In this document: one piece after another, positions 18,224-26,900 of the stretch
How the letters are laid out: each line of letters opens with the position of its first letter
Position numbering within the stretch: position 1 is the first letter of the stretch
Assembly: GCF_035984545.1 (NCBI RefSeq)
Contig: NZ_JAXCHP010000001.1
Span: forward strand, 558,001-622,000
From: Cryobacterium sp. GrIS_2_6
Lineage (GTDB): Bacteria; Actinomycetota; Actinomycetes; Actinomycetales; Microbacteriaceae
Direction of reading: 5' to 3'
DNA length: 64,000 nt
Program-made: the position numbers and the translations under genes
Notes under the pieces: model-generated
What the model was told of the DNA's origin: nothing
Seen by the model: only the letters and a program-made list of their open reading frames with translations
The model's database searches: none

Positions 18224-19060
18224 AGATAAAAACAAGTGGCTTCCGCGTCGAAGCAGGAAAGAATGCGGACCTCGCCAAGCGCGCAACGGATGTTGGGGAT
18301 GTCTCGGGGCCGACACAACGCATAAACAGGTCTTGCCTCGGCGTATCAAAAAGCTGAGCGAGCTGCAGCGGTTGCACTACGCCTCGGTGCACTACTCCGT
18401 GTTGGTGATCTTCCAGGGCATGGATGCGGCAGGAAAGAATGGAGCGATCCGACACGTCATGTACGGGGTGAACCCCCAGGGCTGCCAGGTCTCCAGCTTC
18501 AAACAGCCCAGTAGCGAGGAACTCGAGCACGACTTTATCTGGCGTCCGACCCGCCGCGGGCCGGATCGGCCCCTTCAATCGCTCATACTACGAAGAAGTT
18601 CTCGTCGCGCGGGCGCACCCGGAGATTATGCACGGCGAGGGTATCCCGGCCGAACTCATCGACGAGTCGTCCATCTGGAGAGAACGGCATCGCTCGATTG
18701 CGGACCTCGAGGCGCATCTGAGCCGCAAGGGGACGATGATCGTCAAGATCTTCGTGAACCTTTCGAAAGAGGAACAGGCGAACGGATTCCGCGAACGCAT
18801 CGACGTTCCCGAAAAAAACTGGAAGCTCACTCTCTCGGATATTCACGAACGGGAGTATTGTGACTCCCATTTGTCGGCTTACGAGAAATGCCTGACAGTC
18901 ATGAGCACCAGGGACAGCCCCTGGTACGTGGTGCCGGCGGACAGTGAGAAGAACGCCCCGCTCGTTCTGTCCCAGATCATCGGGGACACGAGCGCAACAG
19001 GGAACTGGCTACTATCCGCGCTGAACTCTGAAATGCATAGCGGGCACGGAGAACTGAGAC
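18220..19060 (+). pseudogene. PPK2-family polyphosphate kinase, two frameshifts
   Basis: The ATG overlaps the ATPase stop. The frame begins [20 protein letters not shown], shifts near 18300, and continues with [19 protein letters not shown] and the P-loop [21 protein letters not shown]. It then shifts again near 18560 into [19 protein letters not shown], followed by [20 protein letters not shown] and YEKCLTVMSTRDSPWYVVPAD. The C-terminal region after SQIIGDT no longer resembles the family. PPK2 enzymes transfer phosphate between polyphosphate and nucleotides, which would fit ATP supply to the adjacent pump. Two frameshifts make it a pseudogene unless the read is wrong. Confidence 0.82.
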
Positions 19061-19092
19061 ACAAAAAAAGAGGTAGCGTTTTTGGTTGTGTT

Positions 19093-19134
19093 CTACGGAA
19101 ACGGTTGGGGGTCCGAATCCCTCCAGGGGCACCA
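19093..19134 (+). other. tRNA 3'-end-like remnant (tRNA-Arg-like)
   Basis: The sequence has an anticodon-loop-like CTACGGA (anticodon ACG), then GGGGG TCCGAAT CCCTC, which resembles a T-arm, and ends AGGGGC ACCA. The order is that of the 3' half of tRNA-Arg(ACG), but the anticodon stem and 5' half are missing, so it cannot be a working tRNA. It directly follows the degraded end of the PPK2 gene. Such 3' halves are typical scars of integration into tRNA genes. Confidence 0.4.
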
Positions 19135-19393
19135 TAGACGGCTTACTCGAACCATCACCCCCTTCCGCGGCGGTGAGCAGATCGTCTACGGTTTACCAAT
19201 GTTCTTGACGGTCTTTTGCGCTGCGTGTGGGCATGGGCAGTACATGCGCGGTCCTTACGGTCGTCGGTGCAGTAAGAGGAGTAGCCAAGCTTCCCAAAAT
19301 CAGCCGAATCGGGCGCATTCGGCTAACGGTCAGCATTCGTACAGCCGATACATAGGTGTGGAATAAATGTGGACTTCGTTCTCTAAAAGCCTC

Positions 19394-19464
19394 GCACCCC
19401 AGTAATGGCCTCGCGAGAATTCGGAATCAGTGGGTTCCGGGTTCAAGTCCCGGGGGGTGCACCA
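19394..19464 (+). other. tRNA-like remnant with CCA end
   Basis: The 3' part is textbook tRNA: T-stem CCGGG, loop TTCAAGT, stem CCCGG (19437-19453), then GGGGTGC and ACCA. The 5' GCACCCC (19394-19400) pairs perfectly with the 3' GGGGTGC. Only 36 nt lie between the acceptor strand and the T-arm, with no convincing D-arm or anticodon arm, so it is not a functional tRNA. A strong terminator follows 16 nt later. It looks like the 3' part of a tRNA locus whose 5' part was replaced. Confidence 0.45.
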
Positions 19465-19480
19465 AGAAAGCTAGATCAGC

Positions 19481-19514
19481 AAAGGGTTCCGTTCTCACGA
19501 ACGGGGCCTTTTTT
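19481..19514 (+). terminator. Rho-independent terminator after the tRNA-like sequence
   Basis: A stem of about 14 pairs (AAAGGGTTCCGTTC with GAACGGGGCCTTT, including G-U pairs) around a TCAC loop is followed by a run of T residues. It is the strongest intrinsic terminator in the window and probably belonged to the original tRNA gene. Confidence 0.8.
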
Positions 19515-19519
19515 GTTGT

Positions 19520-19583
19520 AGTCATCATTTAGTCATGACTGCGACAGGGGCAGGTCCGCCGGAGTCATGATTCGACCATGACT
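19520..19583. repeat. Cluster of AGTCATGACT-like repeats
   Basis: Four related short motifs lie within 64 nt: AGTCATCAT (19520), the perfect palindrome AGTCATGACT (19531-19540), AGTCATGATT (19563) and CCATGACT (19576). They lie just beyond the terminator. They could be recombinase arm-type sites or a regulator's operators; nothing in the sequence decides between these. Confidence 0.4.
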
Positions 19584-19643
19584 TTCACTGCTCACGACCG
19601 CACGCGACGAGGAATATTTCTTGCCGGAGCAACGCATAACGCT

Positions 19644-21085
19644 CTAGAACGGGGTCGGGTCGTCGGGTGTGGGGTCGAGGTTCCAGACATCGACGAACGG
19701 GGCCGGCGGTTTGGGTACGGGCTTGGGATGTTTGGGTGGTCTCATGTCCGCTGAGGGTTCCACGATGTAGCGGTACCCGGCCGGGGACGTCCATTCGATG
19801 CGGCCGTCGCCGAGGTGTTTCGGCGACCACCTCGTGTAGCTCTTCACGGCGTGGTGATACGGGCAGAGATGGGCGAGGTTCATCGCGTCCGTCTCACCGC
19901 CGTGCTGCCACTCCACGCTGTGGTCCAGGTCTGAGCGCTTCGCGGAGCGCCGGCACCCGGGGAAGGTGCAGGTTTCATCCCGCACCTCAAGCCATGTCTT
20001 GAGCGCGGCTGGCGGTTTGTAGGTGTCGCGTCCCATGGAGAGCACGACCCCGGTCTCGGGGTTGGTGAGGAGCCGGGTGAAGCTCGGCGCCCCGGCCGCG
20101 AGACGCCGGGCGGTGTCGGGGTCGATGGGTCCGTACCCGGCCAGATACCCGGGTTCCTCGCTCGTGCCCAGCAAGGTCAGCACGGGAACGGTGACGTTGA
20201 CCTGCGCGGCCACCCCGGCACCGAGACCGTCCGGGGTGACCCCGCTGAGCAGCACGTCGGTGAGCACGTCTGCCGCCAGCTGGGTCAGGGTGCGGGTTTC
20301 CTCCGGCCCTGCAGGCAGAGCGCCGTGTCGAGGGTGCGGTGGTAGGCGGCCTGCACCTTCTCAGCGTCCCCGGTCACAGACAACGACGCCATCCCGTCGT
20401 TGAGGGCCTGGAACACCACGTGCCGGTCTTCGACACTCTTCTGGTGCCTCGCGGTGATGGTTTCCGGGTGGGTGCGTTCCCGCACCCGCCGGGCCCGGTC
20501 GGACAGCTTCGCGACGGTGAGCACTTCCGCGTCGGGCACGAGGACGTTCTCGAACACGGCGCGGGCCCGCGCGGCCGCCACCGGGTCATCATCCATTCGG
20601 ATGCCCCAGGCCTGCTCCATGATCACCTGCGCGTGCCGGTAACTGATCGCCCCGGAGGACAGGGCTTCGCGTGTTGCGGGGAGGTCTTCGGCGAGGGTGC
20701 GGCTGGCTTCGATCAGGGTCTCCGCCGTGCGCCGCGGGAGCCGGAGCAGGGCGCAGACCTCGCAGGTGAACTCCTCCTTCGTGGCTTCTTCCGGCGACCA
20801 CGGCATTCGTGGCCCACCGGCGCGTTCTGCGGCTTCCGCCCGGGCCCGGCCGACATCGGCCAGCACCCGCTGCGCGGCATAGATCGCGGCCGCCCGGCGA
20901 GCGGTGGCCCGGTTCATCTCCCGGTCCGCCTCCCGGATCGCGTCATACACCTCGGGCAGGGACGGCTCCACCAGGCTCAGGTGCCGGGGATTCAAATACG
21001 AGTCGGGAGGGGTCCCGGGCGGGGGCTCCGCCGTGCTGTCTACCGCGCTTTCCGGGTGAGGTTCTGAGGTATTTTCAGCTGTCAT
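19644..21085 (-). pseudogene. DUF222 / HNH endonuclease-domain protein, one frameshift
   Basis: The N-terminal part (start near 21085) is a typical DUF222 helical domain with LPRRTAETLIEASRTLAEDL and a conserved AISYRHAQVIMEQAW block. A one-base loss near 20310, in codons for LQGPEETRTLTQ, shifts the frame. The second part carries the HNH nuclease: DETCTFPGCRRSAKRSDLDH, then GGETDAMNLAHLCPYHHAVK. DUF222-HNH proteins occur in many copies in Microbacteriaceae and some carry mobile inteins or RM-like functions, but their role is unsettled. All motifs are intact apart from the single indel, so a sequencing error or recent mutation is possible. Confidence 0.85.
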
Positions 21086-21693
21086 GCCGGTCACTCTACG
21101 GAGGACCACCGACATTCCACCGGCATCCGCACGCCCGCAAATCACCTGTGGATAACCCCGGTCAAAGTCGATTTCTGTGGACAATTTCTCCCCAAACGCG
21201 AGTGTCGATCGTGCTCGCGAGGCACGGGCGCAGACTGACTGCCATCTGCGTCAGGTACGTTGAGCGGTATGGGTGTCCGCGCGACGGTCGCGCAGACCAC
21301 GACCGACGTCGCGGAATCGGTTGCACACACCCGCACCGTCCTGTTCCTGACTGTGGTTCCCCGAGTCGCTCGGGTGGCCACCAGGATGACGGTTGAAATC
21401 CAGATCGCGCGGTTGCCACGGAACACCCTCGTTGTGAGGCTCGACGCCCAGCTCCTATTCGTCTACACGCCATTCATGAACCTCTGGTTCAGCTCGACGC
21501 CCATCGGGGCCCGTGAATGGGGCCTCGCGGATCGCAGTCCCATGACCGGCTGCTGAGCTCACTGCGGCATAATCAGGAACGCAGAGACGCGCGCGGGCGA
21601 GAAGGAACTCGTCCTGATCGGTCGCAGGGGTGGGTCCGGCAGGCGCGGTTGCCAGGTTTGCGCCGGTCAGTCTTTGCATCGAGGGGGAGGTCC
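21086..21693. other. Intergenic stretch, no supported gene
   Basis: Frames are open on both strands in 21142-21560, but none has a good ribosome site, a recognisable domain or a believable amino-acid composition. The region holds the promoter of the DUF222/HNH gene on the left and of the small membrane protein on the right. Confidence 0.3.
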
Positions 21694-21969
21694 ATGGCAA
21701 TTCGAATCACCAGCACGTCAACGAAAATCGGCTACCTGACGAGCGGTTGCGTTCTCGTCATTCTCGGATCGGCCATGACGATCGGTCTCCCGCTACCTGT
21801 TGAGTCCGTCGTGGCCGGCGCACTCGCGCTGGTTCTGGTCATCTTTGCCGCGAGAACCTTTCGCGCAGAGGACGAACCGGTCGAACAGAGGCGCCCGTGG
21901 TGGAAGATGACGGCGCACCGGACATCCGGTGTCGTCTTTGCGCTCCTGTTCGATTCCCAGGCGATCTAG
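21694..21969 (+). CDS. Small membrane protein, possibly cut by an in-frame stop
   Basis: The ATG follows GGGGGAGG at good spacing. The 91-residue product has two hydrophobic helices (about residues 12-32 and 36-52) and then a charged linker. The frame stops at TAG 21967-21969 but stays open and hydrophobic afterwards for 47 codons, to TAA at 22111. This suggests an original four-helix protein of about 139 residues now ended early. I do not recognise the family. Confidence 0.55.
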   Translation: MAIRITSTSTKIGYLTSGCVLVILGSAMTIGLPLPVESVVAGALALVLVIFAARTFRAEDEPVEQRRPWWKMTAHRTSGVVFALLFDSQAI

Positions 21970-22377
21970 GTGCTGATCGCTTTCGTCAGTCTGCCGGAAA
22001 CGGCGGGCCTGATAGTTCCACTGGTCACGAATGCCTTGATCGCGACGAGGTTCGCCTTTTCGCCGATGCGGCTGGGAGTAGCATCACGCGCGACCGCGTC
22101 GCTTAACCAATAAGGCCGCCCATATCGGTACCTGAGGCCGCCCGGCGCCTCGCCCACGTCACCGCTTTCTTGAGTGAGACCACCCTGTCGCTGCGCACAA
22201 TGGCATACACTCATCGAGGGGAACCAAACAAACGGGGAAACCGGTTTTTTATTGGATGGCATCGGCGTTCGCTGAAAGGCGCATCGCCGGCGTCTGTGTT
22301 GTGGGGGTCGGTGAGCACGGAGTCGAACTCACTTTCGGCCGGTGCCGAGCTCTCCGCAAAGACATCTGGGGGGAAGT

Positions 22378-22581
22378 TTGAAACAATCAACACGCGCGCA
22401 GCTGGTGGACATTTCAACAGCACTCGTGATCGCCGGTTGCGTATTCGTGCCGCTCTTCTGGCTCGGCTACGCAGTGGGACCGATCCTCGGTATTTCGGTG
22501 CTCTTGGCCGTCGGCGTCCTGATGATTCGGTCGGCGCTCAGACCGGCACCCAACCCAGAGGCACTGATTGAGCCGGAGTGA
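22378..22581 (+). CDS. Small hypothetical membrane protein
   Basis: From the TTG at 22378, preceded by GGGGGAAG, the frame encodes 67 residues with two hydrophobic segments (STALVIAGCVFVPLFWLGYA and the following GPILGISVLLAVGVLMI) and a short acidic tail. The shape resembles small two-helix actinobacterial proteins, but no family is recognised. It ends 69 nt before the TetR gene, which reads the same way. Confidence 0.5.
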   Translation: MKQSTRAQLVDISTALVIAGCVFVPLFWLGYAVGPILGISVLLAVGVLMIRSALRPAPNPEALIEPE

Positions 22582-22650
22582 GGGTTTCGGACCGGGATGC
22601 CGAGGTGCTGTCGGGTCCATGTTCGATGCGGAATCGCCAGGAGGCGCACC

Positions 22651-23292
22651 ATGACCGTGAAACAAGAGCGCGCCGTACTCACTCGCGAGAAAATTATCGC
22701 GGGGGCTGCGGACGTTTTCTATCGGCAGGGTTTCGGCGGGGCCACGCTCTCGGACATCACGGCCGCCGCCGGAGTGACCAAGGGTGCCCTGTACTTTCAT
22801 TTCCAGTCCAAGGAGCACGTCGCCCTCGCCGTGATCGGAGCGGAACACGAGATCGCGACAGCTGCCGCGACGGCGATACTCGGCTCGACAAGTGGGCCGC
22901 TTGAGTCAATGCTCAGGCTCTGCAGCGATCTGGCCGGACGATTGACCACCGACCCCATCGTCCGAGCCGGCATCCGCCTCACAACTGAAACCTCGACTTT
23001 CGATCGGTCGATGGCGCGACCATACGAAGACTGGCTTGCGACCTTCGAGGCACTGACTCGGGCCGCCACGGAGGCTGGCGAAGTCCGCGCAGGCACCGAC
23101 GCCGAGAAGCTGGCGCACTTCATCATTCCCGCTTTCACGGGGGTCCAGATGGTTTCGGATGTCTTCACCGAACGTGCCGACCTCCGGCGGCGCGTACGAG
23201 AAATGTGGGAGATTCTCTTGCCCGCAATCGTGCCTTCCGAAAATCAGAATTCCATCGAGCGGATGCTGGAAGCGGCTTTCCCGATTCGGTAA
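22651..23292 (+). CDS. TetR-family regulator, gamma-butyrolactone-receptor (ScbR/ArpA) type
   Basis: This 213-residue repressor has an N-terminal helix-turn-helix (QERAVLTREKIIAGAADVFY, then LSDITAAAGVTKGALYFHFQSKEHVA). The VTKGALYFHF.SKE form is the signature of ScbR/ArpA autoregulator receptors, which respond to gamma-butyrolactones or related signals. The C-terminal ligand domain contains the conserved VRAGIRL and a later GVQMVSDVF segment. AGGAGG lies 6 nt before the ATG. No butyrolactone synthase (AfsA) gene is nearby, so the ligand is unknown. It may act on its own promoter and on neighbours. Confidence 0.8.
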   Translation: MTVKQERAVLTREKIIAGAADVFYRQGFGGATLSDITAAAGVTKGALYFHFQSKEHVALAVIGAEHEIATAAATAILGSTSGPLESMLRLCSDLAGRLTTDPIVRAGIRLTTETSTFDRSMARPYEDWLATFEALTRAATEAGEVRAGTDAEKLAHFIIPAFTGVQMVSDVFTERADLRRRVREMWEILLPAIVPSENQNSIERMLEAAFPIR

Positions 23293-23486
23293 GGTCTCAT
23301 TCGTGGGCCGACAGGACGACTGCACTCCCGAGCACACTCCGGGGAACTCACGAGAGGGATTCCCGGTGCGCACGCCCAGACCGTCGTCGGGGCCGGGACG
23401 GTCGCGGAGAGAGCCTGAGCGCTGCGTGCATTCCATTTCGAAACTGGAGGAGTACGTTGCGATCATGCAGCGGACAGGAGTGAATC

Positions 23487-24245
23487 GTGGATGCGACCAG
23501 AATCGCGGGTATGACCTCGATGCCTGAGCTGTTTGCCGTGGCTGCGGATGCACTGAACGCCCTGACCGGGCTGGAGGCGCGCCTGTACGAGCCTCTCCTG
23601 GCGGCGTTGCCCGTGGACGGGGCGTCCGTCTCGACGTTCGGCGACATTCCTGCCGCTGAAACGATTTCGGACAGTGACGCCCAGTCGTTTCGTCTCGACG
23701 AGTTGCAATTCGATCTTGGCGAGGGTCCCTGTTGGGACGCACTGGAGACCGCGGCTCCGGTTCTCGAGCCTGACATCCGCGAACGGCCGAACCGGACATG
23801 GCCGGCCTTCTCGGAAGCGACCCTTGCCGATGACCTCGGTGGGGTCTTTGCTTTTCCCTTGATCCTGGGGCCTGTGCGCATTGGTGCGATCGATCTGTAC
23901 ACCAACCGCCCCTATCGTCTCAGCTCTCAGAGCGTCCAGCAGATTTCGAGCCTTGCGACCGTGGTCAGTCGTCTGGTCCTCTCTCGAGCCATCAGACTGT
24001 CCCACAGCGAGATCGAAAGCGAGCCCGACGGCGCCACTCGCCAGAAATTCTCTCGTCGCGAGATTCATCAAGCCACCGGCATGGTCCTGGCGCAACTGAG
24101 AATTCCTGCCGCGGATGCCCTCCTCGTCATGCAGGGCCATGCTTTTTCAGCTGGCCGGTCAATGGCCGAGATTGCGGGAGAAATCATTGACCGGCGATTG
24201 AGTTTCGCGGTAATCGAGAGCCAGATCGAAGGGTCCCATGATTGA
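23487..24245 (+). CDS. GAF-ANTAR regulator 1
   Basis: The 252-residue protein has a GAF sensor domain (about residues 20-170, with DLGEGPCWDAL and FAFPLILGPVRIGAIDLYTN) and a C-terminal ANTAR domain (about 190-245, with REIHQATGMVLAQLRIPAADA). ANTAR domains bind paired hairpins in nascent mRNA and stop termination. The GTG start has AGGAG upstream. The gene overlaps the next GAF-ANTAR gene by 8 nt, so the two proteins are made together and may form heterodimers. Its RNA target is not evident in the window. Confidence 0.88.
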   Translation: MDATRIAGMTSMPELFAVAADALNALTGLEARLYEPLLAALPVDGASVSTFGDIPAAETISDSDAQSFRLDELQFDLGEGPCWDALETAAPVLEPDIRERPNRTWPAFSEATLADDLGGVFAFPLILGPVRIGAIDLYTNRPYRLSSQSVQQISSLATVVSRLVLSRAIRLSHSEIESEPDGATRQKFSRREIHQATGMVLAQLRIPAADALLVMQGHAFSAGRSMAEIAGEIIDRRLSFAVIESQIEGSHD

Positions 24246-24951
24246 TGGCACGAGAGAGGACCGTTTGATCAACACGTTCGCGACCCTCGCCGACACGCTT
24301 GTGGCCGACTACGACGTGGTCGATCTCCTGCAGACCCTGGTCGAGAGTTGCACTGATCTCTTCGACATTGCGGCCGCTGGCATTCTCTTGGCCGACGCCG
24401 ATGGCGAATTGGAAGTTGTCGCTTCGACGAGCGAGGCGAGCAGGCTTGTCGAGGTCATGCAACTGAGTGCTCGGGCGGGCCCGTGCGTGGAATGCTTTGC
24501 CACCGGCGCTGTCGTATCCCTGACGGACGTTGAGGAGAGTCCGCCCGCGTGGCAGCGCTTTCGGGACAGCGCACGCGAGCAGGGTTTTGCCGGGGTCTTC
24601 GCCATACCGTTACGGCTGCGGGAGACGACAATCGGAGCCCTCAACCTGCTGTCCAACGTTCCCGGTGCACTGCGCCAGCAGGACATGCGGGCCTCTCAGG
24701 CGCTGGCCGACGTTGCCACGATCGGAATCCTGCAGGAGCGTACGCTCCGGGAAAGCATGTCGGTCCGGGAACAACTGACGAATGCGTTGACCTCCCGGGT
24801 GGTCATCGAGCAGGCCAAGGGTGTGCTCGCGCATTCCCGCGGCGTGTCGATGGAGGAAGCGTTCACCCTGCTGAGGACGTACGCCCGTGCAAACCGCCTG
24901 CTGCTCTCACGCGTCGCCCAAGGACTTGTCGAGCAGACACTCGTGATCTGA
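24238..24951 (+). CDS. GAF-ANTAR regulator 2
   Basis: This 237-residue protein repeats the domain plan of its neighbour. The GAF domain (about 15-165) includes DIAAAGILLADADGELEVVA and a GFAGVFAIPLRLRETTIGAL core. The ANTAR domain (about 178-232) begins LTSRVVIEQAKGVLAHSRGV. The sequences of the two differ widely, so this is not a recent duplication. The GAF pocket is a likely ligand or redox sensor; ANTAR would act on RNA. A DUF1622 membrane protein follows 46 nt downstream and may belong to the operon. Confidence 0.88.
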   Translation: MIDGTREDRLINTFATLADTLVADYDVVDLLQTLVESCTDLFDIAAAGILLADADGELEVVASTSEASRLVEVMQLSARAGPCVECFATGAVVSLTDVEESPPAWQRFRDSAREQGFAGVFAIPLRLRETTIGALNLLSNVPGALRQQDMRASQALADVATIGILQERTLRESMSVREQLTNALTSRVVIEQAKGVLAHSRGVSMEEAFTLLRTYARANRLLLSRVAQGLVEQTLVI

Positions 24952-24997
24952 GTGGACCTCCCGCCGACCGTCTGCACGCTGAACCACGAGGAGAGGG

Positions 24998-25390
24998 ATG
25001 TCCATGGACTTCGAGCAGGTCATTTCGGCCGGCGTACAGGTCGTCGAGGCTGCCGGCGCACTCATCATGGTGCTCGGCGGGGCTCTGGCTTTCGCGGTCG
25101 CCCTTTCGCGCGTGCTGCGGAGCTCCACCCGTGCCCAGGCGTACGTGGGCCTCCGTCGTGATCTGGGCCGGGCCATCCTTCTCGGCCTCGAGGCCCTGAT
25201 CGTGGCCGACATCATCCGGACCATCCTCGTCGAACCGACCGTCCAGAGCGTCGTCGTCCTGGCCGTGATCGTCGTGATCCGTGTTGTGTTGAGCTTCTCG
25301 CTCGAAGTCGAAATGGACGGGGTATGGCCGTGGTCACGCTGGCGGGTCGATCGCGTCTCGTCGGTCACCCCGCAGCCGGCCGCCCAGTAG
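24998..25390 (+). CDS. DUF1622 membrane protein
   Basis: The 130-residue protein has three hydrophobic helices (about 10-38, 60-75 and 80-100) with the family's RxDLGRAILLGLEALIVADI core between them. DUF1622 proteins are widespread small membrane proteins without a known function. Two ATGs lie 6 nt apart after GAGGAGAG; the first was used. Its position after two ANTAR regulators suggests a shared stress response, but nothing shows what it does. Confidence 0.8.
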   Translation: MSMDFEQVISAGVQVVEAAGALIMVLGGALAFAVALSRVLRSSTRAQAYVGLRRDLGRAILLGLEALIVADIIRTILVEPTVQSVVVLAVIVVIRVVLSFSLEVEMDGVWPWSRWRVDRVSSVTPQPAAQ

Positions 25391-25428
25391 CCCCGTGGCG
25401 GTCGGTTCCGGAGCACGCCGCGGCTGCT

Positions 25429-25817
25429 TCAGACCTGGGTCATGCCGTCGCCCAGGATCAGGGCACCGAGCATCAGGGCTACGACAACGGTGACGGTCTG
25501 GGATGGGTTGATGATGCGCTTCTTGCGCGCCTCGAGGGGTTTGATCATCGTCTGCGGGGACGCCAGCGTGAGGATCACAGGGACCGCGACACTGGACACC
25601 CCGATGACCGTGTAGACGAGGATGCAGATCACCAATTCGGCAAGCGGGAGCGCGTGCGCGCTGAGGGCGAGCCCGGCCGCAGTGCCGAGGACGAGGGCCT
25701 TCGGCCGGATATTGAGCACAAGTCCGACCCCGGCACAGGAGACGGGCCCGAGGGTCGCGATCCGGTTGAGCCAAGCGGGTTCGGCCAGCCGGGGATTCTG
25801 GCGAGCCAGGGAGCGCC
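25429..25817 (-). pseudogene. GAP-family (sulfolipid-addressing-like) membrane protein, C-terminal half
   Basis: The minus strand codes for the last 125 or so residues of a GAP-family protein: WLNRIATLGPVSCAGVGLVL, NIRPKALVLGTAAGLAL and three further helices ending LGALILGDGMTQV. The N-terminal half with its first helices is missing, and the sequence upstream is the tail of the AI-2E-family remnant. Full members have about 220 residues. A deletion seems to have joined the two genes. An ORF does start further up, but its first 60 residues come from the other gene read out of frame. Confidence 0.65.
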
Positions 25818-26737
25818 TCACCCCTCGCGCCGGGGCTCCGGGGCTTGCGTGGCTGTCGGGCGGGGAGATGAGGGCGGCTTCGCTTTCCGCGCATTCTTGC
25901 CTGCGACATCCGCCGCCTTCATGACATGTCGGGTCTCGACTGTCTGGCCGAACGCCGGCCTGACCCACGCGATGTCGGGATCGGAGCCGACGAGGAACGT
26001 TCGGGCGAGCAGAGTGAGCGGGATCGCGAGGATGGCGCCGATGGGTCGATCACGACGGCCCAGAGGGCGATGGCGTTGAGCACCCTCTGCACTATTCCGA
26101 GCCCGGTTGTGACGATCATGTAGCGGCGGAGGTTCGCGGCGTAGATCTTCAGGTCATCGACGAGCCCCGGCCTGCGCTGGTCCAGTTGCCCGAGGATAGT
26201 GCTGGCATCTGAGGCATCCGACGACATCAGGATCAGCATGGTCAGCACGATGACCAGGAATCCGATGATGCCGAAGAAGCTGCCGAGGAGCCCGGTGAGA
26301 TAGGGGACGAATTGGGTGGGCGTGAAGTCACGGGTCATGGACCGGATCTGTGCGGCACTGATGCCGATCGTGTTGAGGAATTCGCTGATGGAGGCGCCGA
26401 GGGACCCGATCTCTTCCGCGCAGGCCGGCAGCAGGGCCACGAACTGGGGAACGGCCACGATCACGACATAGATGAAGCCGGACAGGAGAGCGAAGACGAC
26501 GAGGATCACGGTGCCGGTCGGCAGGCCGTGCGGTACTCCGCGCTTTTCCAGGCGCACCCGGACGGGATGAGCGCAGATGGACAGCACAAGAGTGAGCAGG
26601 ACCGGCGCCAGAATGCCGCGGATGCTGCTCATCCCGATCGCCGTGATCGTCGCGGCTGCGAGGCCGACCAGGAGCAGCGTCCCTCGGGGATACCGGGGCA
26701 GGGGCAGGGGCGTGGGATCGGGTCCGACGATGCTCAT
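25818..26737 (-). pseudogene. AI-2E-family transporter with internal deletion and frameshift
   Basis: The first 230 residues are a good AI-2E-family (PF01594) protein: several helices, then KIYAANLRRYMIVTTGLGIV and LNAIALWAVV. There the family normally has about 80 residues with a further group of helices. Instead the sequence jumps, with a one-base frame change, to PIGAILAIPLTLLARTFLV, the normal last helix, and then a short tail ending at 25818. The deletion removes the pore-forming region. The family includes Na+/H+ antiporters and signal exporters. Confidence 0.7.
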
Positions 26738-26900
26738 AGTTGTCCCGCCATCTTCTTCGATGGGCGTCCATCGAATGGCTCCACCAACGATTCACTGGAA
26801 AAAGTATTCCCATTTCGTGCGCTCAGGGTCGTCTCCATGTTTCTCGACTTCGGCACCGCGAAGCTAGTCTGAGAGGAACGAACCAGAGCGGGGGAGACGG

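Noticed and set aside
19394-19464. A functional tRNA gene
   Set aside because: T-arm and acceptor are good, but only 36 nt remain for D-arm, anticodon arm and variable loop, and no anticodon stem can be formed.
21142-21560. Overlapping frames of about 95 codons on both strands
   Set aside because: No ribosome sites, no domain and Arg/Thr/Val-skewed composition; treated as non-coding.
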